DNA of 64,000 nucleotides from Acidobacteriaceae bacterium (GTDB lineage: Bacteria > Acidobacteriota > Terriglobia > Bryobacterales > Bryobacteraceae), in the NCBI GenBank assembly GCA_019244055.1, contig JAFATG010000228.1:1-64000 (forward strand), read 5' to 3'. A program made the position numbers and the translations under genes. Below the pieces are notes generated by a model. That model was given only the letters and a program-made list of their open reading frames with translations, was not told the DNA's origin and did not search any database. The stretch's first letter is position 1; every line of letters begins with the position of its first letter. Below, one piece after another: positions 18,786 through 27,899 of this stretch.

Positions 18786-20354
18786 GTGGCCTTCCTCAAC
18801 CCCGCCAACCGACGATTTCTTACGGCGGTATCAAAGCTGCTGTACGCGGACCCGTTCCTGCCGGACATTTTGGTCTACGAGCGCGAGGCGCTGGGAGGGG
18901 AGGCGATTGAGGAAGAGCCGATCTGGAGCATGACCGTCAGCGATCCCGATCGCGTGCGGGCTAATATTTGGCGTATCGTCGGGCGGCTCGAGCCGTTGCT
19001 AAAAACGCTTCGGACAGCGCTCGCCGCATCAGGCGAAGTGCGAGAGGCCGATCTGATTCTCTACGAAGACGGGCTGCTGTACTACCTTTACTACCGCTAC
19101 TATCAACAACTTGTTCTCTCGACATTTCGGCAGCAGGGTAAGGAGAAGTCGCGGTGGGCCTTTTACCGGGAATTTCGGGACGAGTGGAGCCATTTTTTTC
19201 AGATCGCCGGCGTGAGATTTCCAACGGGTCACGAGCCGAAGCACACGTTCGCCTGCTATTACCAGGTCGTTCGCGCGTTTCACCACATTTTCGAGCAGAT
19301 CATCGGCAACTCACGACCGGCGGCGCGATTGCGGGCAGCGATCTGGCAGTCGATCTTTACGCATGATATCCGCCGCTATCGCAGAACGCTCTTTTCACGC
19401 ATGAGCGAGTTTGCAACGTTGATTACGGGTCCTTCCGGCACCGGCAAAGAGCTGGTGGCACGCTCGATTGCGCTGTCACGCTACGTCCCGTTTGACGAGG
19501 GCCGCCTGAGTTTCGAAGAAGATCTCACGGGCCTCTTCTTTCCACTCAACATCGCAGCGCTTCCTGGAACACTGGTCGAATCTGAGCTGTTCGGGCATAA
19601 GAGAGGTTCGTTCACGGGAGCTGTGCAGGACAAACGAGGATGGCTGGAAGCGTGTCCTCCTCTTGGGGCGGTGTTCTTAGATGAGATTGGAGATCTTGAC
19701 CCGGAGATCCAAGTAAAACTCCTTCGCGTAATTGAGACCCGGACCTTTCAGGCGTTGGGCGAGAGCAATGCCCAATCCCGCCATTTTCAAGGAAAGCTGA
19801 TCGCGGCCACCAACCGGAACCTGGCTTTAGCCATTCGAAAGGGACGCTTTCGGGAGGACCTTTATTACCGGTTGTGCTCGGATCAGATTGTGACTCCGTC
19901 GCTACGGCAACAGATAGATGAATCTCCGGGGGTACTTCGTGATTTGATTCTCTTCATGGCGCGGCGAGTGGCCGGCGAAGAAGCAAGCGTTCTGGCGAAA
20001 GAAACGGAGGAGTGGATTGAAAAGAACCTCGATCCCCAGTACCCTTGGCCGGGAAACTATCGCGAGTTAGAACAATGCGTGCGAAACATTCTCATTCGGA
20101 AGGAGTACCAAACATCACGACTGGCCAGAGAACTAACTAATCGCGACGTCTTCGCCGAAGCACGCTCCGGAAATCTAACCGCAAACGAGCTGTTGAAGCG
20201 GTACTGCACGCTGGTTTACTCGCAGACGCGGAGTTACGAGGAGACCGCCAGGCGCTTGGGCATCGATCGTCGCACCGTAAAGGCAAAGGTAAGCCCAGAG
20301 CTTCTGGCGGATCTTGACACTACCAAACGGGCTGCTGGGAGGGGTCCAACGTGA
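18786..20354 (+). CDS. Sigma-54-dependent transcriptional activator
   Basis: A 522-residue AAA+ enhancer-binding protein starting at GTG 18786. Residues 1-200 are a helical, Tyr/Arg-rich region that I cannot match to REC, PAS or GAF sensor domains. The AAA+ core has Walker A GPSGTGK (215-221), the sigma-54 contact segment ESELFGHKRGSFTGA (265-279) with GSFTGA in place of GAFTGA, Walker B FLDEIGD and an arginine-rich sensor region (FREDLYYRL). The C-terminus carries a Fis-like helix-turn-helix (YEETARRLGIDRRTVKAKV). It is divergent from the LplT-Aas-like gene, which has a sigma-54-like promoter, so that gene is its most likely target. The last 35 bp overlap the convergent gene at 20320. Confidence 0.9.
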   Translation: MAFLNPANRRFLTAVSKLLYADPFLPDILVYEREALGGEAIEEEPIWSMTVSDPDRVRANIWRIVGRLEPLLKTLRTALAASGEVREADLILYEDGLLYYLYYRYYQQLVLSTFRQQGKEKSRWAFYREFRDEWSHFFQIAGVRFPTGHEPKHTFACYYQVVRAFHHIFEQIIGNSRPAARLRAAIWQSIFTHDIRRYRRTLFSRMSEFATLITGPSGTGKELVARSIALSRYVPFDEGRLSFEEDLTGLFFPLNIAALPGTLVESELFGHKRGSFTGAVQDKRGWLEACPPLGAVFLDEIGDLDPEIQVKLLRVIETRTFQALGESNAQSRHFQGKLIAATNRNLALAIRKGRFREDLYYRLCSDQIVTPSLRQQIDESPGVLRDLILFMARRVAGEEASVLAKETEEWIEKNLDPQYPWPGNYRELEQCVRNILIRKEYQTSRLARELTNRDVFAEARSGNLTANELLKRYCTLVYSQTRSYEETARRLGIDRRTVKAKVSPELLADLDTTKRAAGRGPT

Positions 20355-21426
20355 AGCATGTCAGTCCCTCGCCGTGATGCCAGAACTGCGTTCCTGGGAC
20401 CTGGTCCGACTCCTCCGCGCCGGAAAACGTAGCGCAAAGGTCATACCTCATATCCGCCCTGACGCGATATTCATACGGCGTCTTTGTCTCCGGGTCGAGT
20501 GTCTGCGACTGACTGATTCCTTTTCCGATTAGCTCAGAAAGGGTGGCGGGCAATTGCTTGCCCGATTGGTTCGATAAAGGCTGGTTCAGGGCCGCGCGCT
20601 GGTGCCAGGACTGAACAGCCTGGGCGATTGCCCTGAGGTCCTGGACTCTTCGGCTATCCGCTTCGATACGACGCTGCGCGGAAGGAGTGCCGGCGACTCC
20701 GATGCCGATACAGAAACTGATGACGACCACGGCGGCAGTGCCAATCCCGAATTTGAGGCTGCGGCTTCTGGCGGCTGCGACATTCGTATTTCGGTCCCAG
20801 CGCAAGGAGCCAAGATAGTAGACAAAGATGGCCCCACAGATAACCATCACTACCAGCGCTTTCAGTACGAAGCGGGACGTCAGTTCACCGTTCAAGAAAT
20901 AGTTTAAGAACCAAATCAGATCGCAAATCATAGCGCCAGCCGTGAGCAGCAGGGCGATGTAGGTCAGCCACTTCCGCACGCTTGACTGCAGCCGCTCCGG
21001 ATGATTTTGCGCCTCGCGCAGGATGGTACGCATGACGAGCAGAAAGATAGGGAACGCAACTGCAATGCTGGCCATCTGCCAGGTAACTGCGTTCCGCAAG
21101 TTGTAAACCTGATCTCTGGCGACGGGATCGGGAAACCAGTGTTCAATGAAGCGAAACAGCATGGACCCGAGTGCGCTACTCCACGTCGCTAGGGTCGAAA
21201 ACGACAGTAAGTAGAGAAACGCGTCGCGTGAGGATTCGCCACCCGCGGTGCGCTCGGGAATGGAAACGCCTGTGGTCCGTTCCCAGTAATTACCCAAGGC
21301 GGCGTAGACGTCATCCTGAGGCCAGCCACGGCGCGCCAAGAACGAAGCCAAGAATTCGTCTGATGCCCCTTTTGCTTTGCTCGCCTCTATGAACTCCATA
21401 AGCTTGACAGCATCTGCTTGTTGCAT
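20320..21426 (-). CDS. DUF5671-like membrane protein with soluble C-terminal domain
   Basis: A 368-residue protein; the ATG at 21426 is chosen because GAAGGAG lies seven bases before it, although the frame is open 47 codons further up. Residues about 1-50 form a small helical region (VKLMEFIEASKAKGASDEFLASFLARRGWPQDDVYAAL). About five to six membrane helices follow, beginning FLYLLSFSTLATWSSALGSMLF, which resembles DUF5671. After the last helix, the C-terminal 100 residues (ADSRRVQDLRAIAQAVQSWHQR ... TLDPETKTPYEYRV) look like the soluble part of type II pseudopilins. Function is unknown. Its end overlaps the sigma-54 activator by 35 bp, tail to tail. Confidence 0.8.
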   Translation of the reverse strand: MQQADAVKLMEFIEASKAKGASDEFLASFLARRGWPQDDVYAALGNYWERTTGVSIPERTAGGESSRDAFLYLLSFSTLATWSSALGSMLFRFIEHWFPDPVARDQVYNLRNAVTWQMASIAVAFPIFLLVMRTILREAQNHPERLQSSVRKWLTYIALLLTAGAMICDLIWFLNYFLNGELTSRFVLKALVVMVICGAIFVYYLGSLRWDRNTNVAAARSRSLKFGIGTAAVVVISFCIGIGVAGTPSAQRRIEADSRRVQDLRAIAQAVQSWHQRAALNQPLSNQSGKQLPATLSELIGKGISQSQTLDPETKTPYEYRVRADMRYDLCATFSGAEESDQVPGTQFWHHGEGLTCFTLDPSQQPVW

Positions 21427-21548
21427 AAGTGCTCCTTCGGGACAGCGTGTGGCAATCCTGTGGCCCGAAGGGAATTGTACTGAGGCCAATGACTTAAATC
21501 GACGGGAGACCGAGAGCTTCGATTGTGGAGTACAATTGATGATCAACG

Positions 21549-21567
21549 ATGTACATTGAATGTACAT
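21549..21567. promoter_or_regulatory. Perfect 19-bp palindrome, possible operator
   Basis: ATGTACATTGAATGTACAT has 9-bp perfect arms around one central base. It lies 123 bp upstream of the DUF5671-like gene start at 21426 and about 107 bp downstream of the end of the hypothetical gene at 21674. A related half-site, GTACA, occurs at 21533. The size and symmetry fit a binding site for a dimeric repressor, but the regulator is unknown. Confidence 0.45.
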
Positions 21568-21673
21568 AGGGTCCGCCTAATACGAGCGCTGTGCAACAGT
21601 TCCCAGCCTGAGGTGGCATCTGTAACGATACGTAAGGCGCTGTGACGTAAGTCATCTCAGGCACAGATTGAGA

Positions 21674-22432
21674 TTACGCGTTCGTTGGCCGTCCTTCAAA
21701 CCATGCACGAGAGGCGTTCGACGCCTGAGGATTCTTGATATTACGACGTTGGAATGCGGCCACCACCCAGAACAAGATGACGCCGCTAATGAACAGCGCA
21801 AGGCGGTGATGAACCCATGGAATACGCGCAAGACGATAGCTCATATGACCATTCCCGATTCGAAATGATTCCAAGATCCCGGACCACACCTCACCAAGCA
21901 TTAGGCCGGCAGTGCTGGCGAGAAGCGAGGCGATGGTTATCATGACCGCCACAGTCGTTCGTTCCTCGCGCGGTCCATAGAGGCGATGAAGGCGTCGCGC
22001 GAACACACTTGTCAGGCAGGTATAAAACAGGGTAAACGACAAAATGACCGCGGAATCGAAACCATGGCGACGATGCCCCAGAGATCGCCGGACCTCCTGC
22101 TCCTTAACATCATGGCTGGTTCCAATGGTCTCGAACAGAGCCGCCATGCATTCATCTCTGGCCCGCTCATACTCCTCGATCCCTTCAAAGTGACTCGTGT
22201 GCAGCCCCCTGTGTGTATCGGCATATCGAATCGCGAGATCTTCGGCGAATTCCGCGTCGTCGCTGAGATGTTGTCGTTGTGATGCCAGTTTGAGATTCAG
22301 CGGTTTGGCCCCAGTCTCACTCGGCCATCTGCAGTCAGAGTTGGGTTCACGATGCCGTACGCATGCTGTCAGACAACTGAGCACGAGAACCAGAAATCCT
22401 GACAGGCGCACAGCTATGTAGCATTCTACCAT
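21674..22432 (-). CDS. Hypothetical membrane protein with lipoprotein-like N-terminus
   Basis: A 252-residue protein I do not recognise. The N-terminus (RLSGFLVLVLSCLTAC) ends in a lipobox-like LTAC. The middle is charged and helical (residues about 40-110), and three further hydrophobic segments follow: AVILSFTLFYTCLTSVFA, VAVMITIASLLASTAGLMLG and LALFISGVILFWVVAAF. A lipoprotein with later membrane helices is unusual, so the first segment may instead be an ordinary membrane anchor. No clear ribosome binding site precedes the ATG at 22432; the start could be slightly further in. It is separated from neighbours on both sides by about 200 bp. Confidence 0.6.
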   Translation of the reverse strand: MVECYIAVRLSGFLVLVLSCLTACVRHREPNSDCRWPSETGAKPLNLKLASQRQHLSDDAEFAEDLAIRYADTHRGLHTSHFEGIEEYERARDECMAALFETIGTSHDVKEQEVRRSLGHRRHGFDSAVILSFTLFYTCLTSVFARRLHRLYGPREERTTVAVMITIASLLASTAGLMLGEVWSGILESFRIGNGHMSYRLARIPWVHHRLALFISGVILFWVVAAFQRRNIKNPQASNASRAWFEGRPTNA

Positions 22433-22566
22433 TTAGGTGGATTTACGAAAAGGAGTTGTGAACCGGGGAATATGTCGAAAAACGTCTGCGAGCGGCTGAG
22501 GCGGTATCTATAGCATCTGCTGAGCGGACCAGAATGCCGCGTGAGAGCCGGATCTGGAGCCGCTAA

Positions 22567-22606
22567 AGCCCGTTCCGGAGGGAATTTCTCGCCTCTAGAA
22601 CGGGCT
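22567..22606 (-). terminator. Inverted repeat, possible terminator after the small secreted protein gene
   Basis: AGCCCGTTC at 22567-22575 and GAACGGGCT at 22598-22606 are perfect 9-bp arms with a 22-base loop. On the minus strand only three T residues follow the stem, so it would be a weak intrinsic terminator. It lies about 40 bp after the stop of the gene at 22645. The remaining sequence between 22433 and 22644 shows no gene. Confidence 0.4.
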
Positions 22607-22644
22607 CGTTGCGTTGCTCTCTTGCAAAAGTTAGTGCGCCGCAG

Positions 22645-22974
22645 CTAGTAGGGACATCCGTTATAAGACGGATAGTTGCTGTACGGCGCGCCGTAGTAGT
22701 ACGGACTCGAGTATGCGGGCGCGTAATACCTCGGAGTTGGAGCGTAGTTGAAGTACATATAGTTTCGATCGCGCCAGCCGCGGTCCCAATCTCTTCGGAC
22801 GTGCCAGTCGTGATCTTCGCGGCCCCAACCTCGCCTTTCGCGGCCCCGATCGCGATCGTGGCGTTCATGCGATTCTCCCCGATCGTGCCAATCCGCCGCC
22901 TTTGCCGCGTTCGGCGATACCACTGCGAGCGCGCCAGCCAACACCAAACTAAATAACCCAACCCTTTTCAACAT
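22645..22974 (-). CDS. Small secreted protein rich in Arg, Asp, His and Tyr
   Basis: A 109-residue protein from ATG 22974, preceded by AGAGG. The first 25 residues are a Sec signal peptide (LKRVGLFSLVLAGALAVVSP, cleaved near AAKA). The mature part has a highly charged first half with repeated Arg-Asp and His-Arg pairs (HDRGESHERHDRDRGRERRG) and a Tyr/Pro-rich second half with YYAPAYSSPYYYGAPY. Low-complexity secreted proteins of this type are common in soil bacteria but have no assigned function. Metal or surface binding is conceivable from the composition only. Confidence 0.7.
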   Translation of the reverse strand: MLKRVGLFSLVLAGALAVVSPNAAKAADWHDRGESHERHDRDRGRERRGWGREDHDWHVRRDWDRGWRDRNYMYFNYAPTPRYYAPAYSSPYYYGAPYSNYPSYNGCPY

Positions 22975-23197
22975 GGGAACCTCTCTTTGAGTCTTTTCAA
23001 AAGCCTCTTTGGGCTTTCCTGAAGGTTCGATGTGCTTCATGCTGTGTCTGGTTGCGCCGAGAGCCAGTGAGATGGGATGAAGCTTTGATTAACACGCATC
23101 AGGGCTGGTTTCAATCGATCATCTACTGTGGAATGCAACCGGCATGAGCTGCTCAGGTTCCGTTTCTCGGCCCATGCTCCGGTCGATCATCTATGGG

Positions 23198-23563
23198 ATG
23201 CTAGAGAAGATGCCAAGCCCCCAGGGACATCCGCTCGAAGGCGAGATGCTCCAAGGCACTCTCGATTTGCTGATTTTGCAAACCCTAGTGCTTGGCCCCG
23301 CGCACGGCCACACCATCGCACATGTTATTGAGCAGCGCTCGGAGGAGGTTCTACAGGTCGAGCATGGCTCGTTATATCCAGCGCTGCATCGTTTGGAAAA
23401 CCGTGGCTGGATCGCGTCCTTCTGGGGCACCTCGGAAAACAACCGTAAGGCCCGATATTACCGGCTCACCGCAGCGGGCCGTAAACAGCTTCTCGAGCAC
23501 ACGAGCCGTTGGGACCGGCTGGTGCGCGCGGTGAATCGGGTCCTTCGACCAGCTGAAGAGTAG
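23198..23563 (+). CDS. PadR family transcriptional regulator
   Basis: About 121 residues from ATG 23198; the frame is open back to 23144 and an ATG at 23210 is another option. It contains the PadR winged-helix signature [39 protein letters not shown] and [13 protein letters not shown]. It is followed after 6 bp by an ADOP-type permease gene, the usual partner in Acidobacteriota, and probably represses that operon in response to an unknown ligand. The TCGATCATCTA repeat at 23115 and 23183 might be part of its control region. Confidence 0.9.
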   Translation: MLEKMPSPQGHPLEGEMLQGTLDLLILQTLVLGPAHGHTIAHVIEQRSEEVLQVEHGSLYPALHRLENRGWIASFWGTSENNRKARYYRLTAAGRKQLLEHTSRWDRLVRAVNRVLRPAEE

Positions 23564-23569
23564 GTCGAG

Positions 23570-26266
23570 ATGCGCTGCAACCGTTTCTTTCGCCGTAAGC
23601 ATTGGGACCAGGAGCGCGCCCGCGAACTGGAGGCGTATCTCGAAATCGAAACGGACGAAAACCTCGCGCGCGGTATGTCTCCCGTGCGGGCGCGTCAGGC
23701 CGCGCGACACAAACTCGGAAATTCCACCCTGATTCGCGAGGAGATCTATCACATGAACAGCATCCTGTTCTTTGAAACTGTGTGGCAAGACGTTTGCTAC
23801 GCCGTGCGAACGCTCGCAAGGAGTCGCGCCTTCGCGTTCGTCGTAATCGCATCGCTGGCGCTCGGCATCGGAGCAAACACCGCCATTTTTAGCTTGATTA
23901 ACGCGGCTCTGTTGAAAATGCTTCCGGTGAAGAATCCCGAGCAACTGATCCAATTCAAGAATGTCAATCCGGCATTCGAAAACGACATATTTGCCTATTC
24001 GGCTCTCAAAGAATTCCGGGATCGCAATCGAGTGTTTTCTGGGATGCTCGCGTTCTGCAACTTAGAGTTCAAGCTGGACGTTGAAGTAAACGGCCAAGGC
24101 GGCGTCGCTCGAGGGCAGGCAGTTTCCGGCGATTATTTTTCCACGCTCGGTGTCAATGCCGCACTTGGGCGCACGATCGAGCCCGGCGATGAGAAGACCG
24201 CGAATCCCGTGGCCGTCATCACTTACAAGTACTGGCGCGAGCGCTTCGCATCAAATCCCGCGGTCGTGGGAAAGAACGTACTCATTAATAACTCTCCTTT
24301 CACGATCATCGGAGTGACGCCGCCCGAGTTTTTCGGTGTCGAGCCCGGCAGTCCGATTGATGTCTCATTTCCACTTACGACGATGGCGGAGGTGAACCCG
24401 GGGCTGGCGATGGCCGGAACGCGCGCCGACATTCTGACCGCACCTTTTCGCACCTGGCTGAGCATTATGGGCCGCCTGCAGCCGGCTGTCACAAGGGAAA
24501 AAGCACTAGCCAATCTGCAGCCGGTTTTCCGGCAAGCCATGCGCGAGGCGGTTGCAGGGCTGGCGGGTTTGCCATTTGATTCTCCCGCGTTCCGGCGGTC
24601 TTACCTGGCAAGCACCTTTAGATTGGAGTCCGGCGGCAAAGGACTCGCCGCGTTGCGCCAGAAATATTCAAAACCGCTTTGGATCTTGTTGGCCATCACC
24701 GGCCTGCTGCTTCTTGTGACGTGTGCGAACGTTGCCAATCTGATGCTCGCGCGAGCGAATGCCCGCCACAGAGAAATTGCTGTACGGCTGACTGTGGGCG
24801 CCGGAAGCATGCGACTGATCCGTCAATTCTTTACTGAAAGCGTTTTGCTCGCGGTATCCGGCGGCGCTCTCGGGCTAATCGCCGCCTTCTTCGCGTGTAG
24901 ATCTCTTTTGGCTCTGATGTCGCGTGCGGGCGCACCTCTTTCGCTAAGCGTTCAACCTGATACCGGCGTGCTCGGCTTCACGCTCCTTGTCTCCGTGTTT
25001 ACAGCCCTTGCATTCGGATTGGCACCCGGGTGGCGAGCGGCCCGGCTCAAGATTGAGAGCACGCGGACCCCCGGTATATCAGGCAGCCGCTCGAGAGTCG
25101 GAAAGGCGCTCATCGTTATGCAGATCGCTGCCTCTCTGGTCCTCATGATCGCCGCCGGCCTCTTGGTGCGCAGCCTGGAAAATTTAAAGGACTTCTATCC
25201 GGGTTTTAACAAAGATAATGTTCTTTTGTTCTCCGTCGATCCTGGCACGATTGGCTATAAGGGAGACTTGGTTATTCCAGTGGACAAGCGTCTGCTTGAC
25301 CGGATCAATCGAATCCCTGGCGTTCGCTCGGCAACCTTTTCCTTTTTCAGCCCTCTAAGTCTTCACGGCTCCACCTCGCCAAGAGTTGAGGAGACGATGT
25401 CACAGTCCGTCAAGGCAACAGAGTCGGTCGGCATAAACGAGGTCGGACCGAAGTATTTCACAACGCTCCAGATTCCCGTGCTGTACGGCAGGGACTTTAC
25501 CGACGCCGATCAAGCCGGAGCTCCAAAAGTGGCCATCATCAATGAAACGATGGCGGACGATTATTTCGGCGAATCAAACCCGATGGGGCGCCATATCAGC
25601 GTGCCGGACTGGAACGGCGATCCGAGCTGGCGCACAATCGTCGGCGTGATGAAAGATGTGAAGAATAGCGATCTGCGGGAATCGCCAACTCCGATGGTTT
25701 ACTTGCCGCTGTTCCAGTCGGTGGAGGGCGCGGTGACATTCGAGGTCCGCACCGCGATGGACCCTCATCGCATCGTGAAAGCCATTTTGAAAGCTGTCAA
25801 AGCTACCGAGGGCCGCTTACCGGTCTCGGATGTCAAGGGACTAACCGAGCAGATGGATCAATCGTTGATGCAGGAGCGTCTGGTCGCTTCGCTTTCGAGC
25901 CTGTTCGGTGTGCTAGCGTTACTTCTGGCAGCTGGCGGGTTGTATGGCCTGATGACCTACGCGGTGAATCGAAGGACGGGAGAGATCGGGGTTCGCATGG
26001 CGCTGGGCGCCGCGCGCGGACAGATCGCCGGCATGATCCTGCGCGAAACGCTGCAGCTTGTCTTTATTGGTCTCGGGATCGGAATTCCGGTGGCAATTGT
26101 TACATCGCGGTTGATTAAGAGCGAGCTGTACGGGCTGAAATCTGACGACCCCGCTATCTTATTCATTGCGATTTCCATCATGGCAGGCGTTGCCTTTTTG
26201 GCGGCCTATCTCCCGGCGAGGCGAGCATCGCGAGTAGAAGCGATGGTGGCGCTGCGAACCGAATAG
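23570..26266 (+). CDS. ADOP-type ABC permease (MacB/FtsX-like)
   Basis: An 898-residue permease. The first 75 residues form a soluble helical region (ARELEAYLEIETDENLARGMSPVRARQAARHKLGN) typical of the acidobacterial duplicated orphan permease group. A MacB-like periplasmic core domain follows the first membrane helix (AFAFVVIASLALGIGANTAIFSLINAALL), then an FtsX domain near residue 380 (LWILLAITGLLLLVTCANVANLMLARA), and the whole arrangement is repeated, ending in a second FtsX domain. There is no ATPase gene next to it. These proteins probably work as mechanotransmission or export components; the role is not established. It forms an operon with the PadR gene upstream. Confidence 0.92.
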   Translation: MRCNRFFRRKHWDQERARELEAYLEIETDENLARGMSPVRARQAARHKLGNSTLIREEIYHMNSILFFETVWQDVCYAVRTLARSRAFAFVVIASLALGIGANTAIFSLINAALLKMLPVKNPEQLIQFKNVNPAFENDIFAYSALKEFRDRNRVFSGMLAFCNLEFKLDVEVNGQGGVARGQAVSGDYFSTLGVNAALGRTIEPGDEKTANPVAVITYKYWRERFASNPAVVGKNVLINNSPFTIIGVTPPEFFGVEPGSPIDVSFPLTTMAEVNPGLAMAGTRADILTAPFRTWLSIMGRLQPAVTREKALANLQPVFRQAMREAVAGLAGLPFDSPAFRRSYLASTFRLESGGKGLAALRQKYSKPLWILLAITGLLLLVTCANVANLMLARANARHREIAVRLTVGAGSMRLIRQFFTESVLLAVSGGALGLIAAFFACRSLLALMSRAGAPLSLSVQPDTGVLGFTLLVSVFTALAFGLAPGWRAARLKIESTRTPGISGSRSRVGKALIVMQIAASLVLMIAAGLLVRSLENLKDFYPGFNKDNVLLFSVDPGTIGYKGDLVIPVDKRLLDRINRIPGVRSATFSFFSPLSLHGSTSPRVEETMSQSVKATESVGINEVGPKYFTTLQIPVLYGRDFTDADQAGAPKVAIINETMADDYFGESNPMGRHISVPDWNGDPSWRTIVGVMKDVKNSDLRESPTPMVYLPLFQSVEGAVTFEVRTAMDPHRIVKAILKAVKATEGRLPVSDVKGLTEQMDQSLMQERLVASLSSLFGVLALLLAAGGLYGLMTYAVNRRTGEIGVRMALGAARGQIAGMILRETLQLVFIGLGIGIPVAIVTSRLIKSELYGLKSDDPAILFIAISIMAGVAFLAAYLPARRASRVEAMVALRTE

Positions 26267-26354
26267 TCTGTGCTGCAACCGTGGCTACTCGCGAAACTCT
26301 GAAAACTACTTGGCGCAGCAACGCGCTCGAAGAGAGTCCATGTAAGCGAGCACA

Positions 26355-27203
26355 ATGTCATCCTCTTCCACGGACCACATCGAGTTTCCAACCGAGACGC
26401 TTTCAATGGAGGCCATCGCGCCAGGTTTGCAAGGGCTGCGGATCGCCTTCGTGAATGTCTTCTCTGTAAGCCATCAGGATGGCTCTTGGACATTGATAGA
26501 TGCCGGCCTGCCATTTAGCGAGAAGCTGATACGCAACTGGGCGGAAAAGAATTTCAGGACGGCTCCGAAAGCGATCGTACTCACCCACGGCCATTTCGAC
26601 CACGTCAGCGCGGCTCGCAGTCTAGCTGAGGAATGGGACGTACCCATCTACGCGCATTCCCTCGAGTTTCCTTATCTGACCGGGAAACAGGAGTATCCTG
26701 CTCCTAATCCCGGCGCTGGTGGAGGATTGATGAGCGCGCTTTCGCCGATTTATCCCCGGGGTCCTGTCGATCTCGGCAACCGTCTGCGCGCAATTCCTCT
26801 GCGGGACGGATCGCCTGCTTTCGCTGAGTTGCCTGAATGGCAGGTCTTGCACACTCCCGGTCATACGCCGGGGCACGTCTCGTTCTTCCGACCTCAAGAC
26901 AGAGCGCTGCTCGTAGGAGACGCGTTCTGCACCACGAAGCCGGAGTCGTTCTTTGAAGCCGCACTAGCGCAACCGCCCGAACTCCATGGGCCTCCGGCCT
27001 ATTTCACGTGGGACTGGAGTCTGGCCGGGAAATCAGTTGAGCAGCTTGCGAAACTCGATCCAAACGTAGTCGCACCGGGGCACGGGAAACCGCTATCGGG
27101 GGCGGATCTTCCGGATGCGCTGAAAAAACTCGCAGCACACTTCGGCGAAATCGCAGTTCCTGACAACAAGAAAAGAGCGAGAGCAGTGTCTGAGTCGCGC
27201 TAA
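26355..27203 (+). CDS. MBL fold metallohydrolase
   Basis: A 282-residue metallo-beta-lactamase-fold enzyme. THGHFDH at residues 77-83 provides the first metal ligands; HTPGHTPGHVS, LLVGDAF and VAPGHGKPL supply the remaining His and Asp. The binuclear zinc site is therefore complete. No signal peptide is seen, so it acts in the cytoplasm. The fold covers hydrolysis of thioesters, lactones and phosphodiesters, and the specific substrate cannot be named. It ends 4 bp past the stop of the convergent gene at 27200. Confidence 0.9.
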   Translation: MSSSSTDHIEFPTETLSMEAIAPGLQGLRIAFVNVFSVSHQDGSWTLIDAGLPFSEKLIRNWAEKNFRTAPKAIVLTHGHFDHVSAARSLAEEWDVPIYAHSLEFPYLTGKQEYPAPNPGAGGGLMSALSPIYPRGPVDLGNRLRAIPLRDGSPAFAELPEWQVLHTPGHTPGHVSFFRPQDRALLVGDAFCTTKPESFFEAALAQPPELHGPPAYFTWDWSLAGKSVEQLAKLDPNVVAPGHGKPLSGADLPDALKKLAAHFGEIAVPDNKKRARAVSESR

Positions 27204-27685
27204 ACTCCCGGAGGCCGCGGAGTATAGGTTGCCTGAGGTTGGTACGGGGCCGGCTGAGGATGGACGGGAGCCGGCTGACCTAGATAGGCTCCGCCACTTT
27301 CAAGTATTCGGCGCGCCTCCTCGCTGAACAGAACCCATAAGCCGTACATCCCGAGCGCGGTACCAAGGGGAATGTGGAATAGATGCAGCACGGAAACGAC
27401 GATCATCAGAATGCGCGACCACGGCTTGTAATTAATTAGTCCCCAGCCGCCCAGAATCGATGGCAACGAAAGTACTAGGAAAAAGATCGCCAGGGCGAGG
27501 CCAATGGTCGCTATGATCGGCGCAGCCATCGCGGCACCAGGATCTGTGTTGTAACCTCTCCTGACCTGTTGCGAGACGAACGCGGCCACGCCACCCATGA
27601 CGAACAGGAGAAAGACGCCCACCATCGCGGTAAGCGACCCCATGATTATGTTCAAGATCCCGAGAATCCGGATGTGCTGCTGCAT
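27200..27685 (-). CDS. Small membrane protein with Pro-rich tail
   Basis: A 161-residue protein read from ATG 27685, chosen because GGAGG lies just upstream. It has four hydrophobic segments (IRILGILNIIMGSLTAMVGVFLLFV, APIIATIGLALAIFFLVLSLPSILGGWGL, SRILMIVVSVLHLFHIPLGTALGMYGLWVLF) and a C-terminal tail of Pro, Gln and Ala (QPAPVHPQPAPYQPQ). Proteins of this outline are widespread and unassigned in Acidobacteriota. Function unknown. Confidence 0.7.
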   Translation of the reverse strand: MQQHIRILGILNIIMGSLTAMVGVFLLFVMGGVAAFVSQQVRRGYNTDPGAAMAAPIIATIGLALAIFFLVLSLPSILGGWGLINYKPWSRILMIVVSVLHLFHIPLGTALGMYGLWVLFSEEARRILESGGAYLGQPAPVHPQPAPYQPQATYTPRPPGV

Positions 27686-27899
27686 TGTTCCTCCAGCCCA
27701 AGGGCTTACGTTGAATGATACGTCAAAATCGATAGACGCGTTCATTCGCCCGAACGTAATATCAGCAGCTTAGCCGCCTGATTAGTTCAGAGTCCGGTAC
27801 TAGGGATTCTGCCGTAATCCTGGATCAGACGCTGTAAGCTACAGAAAACACGATAGACTGGGAGTAGGTGGCCCTTCACCGCCGTTGGCCTGAACGCTG

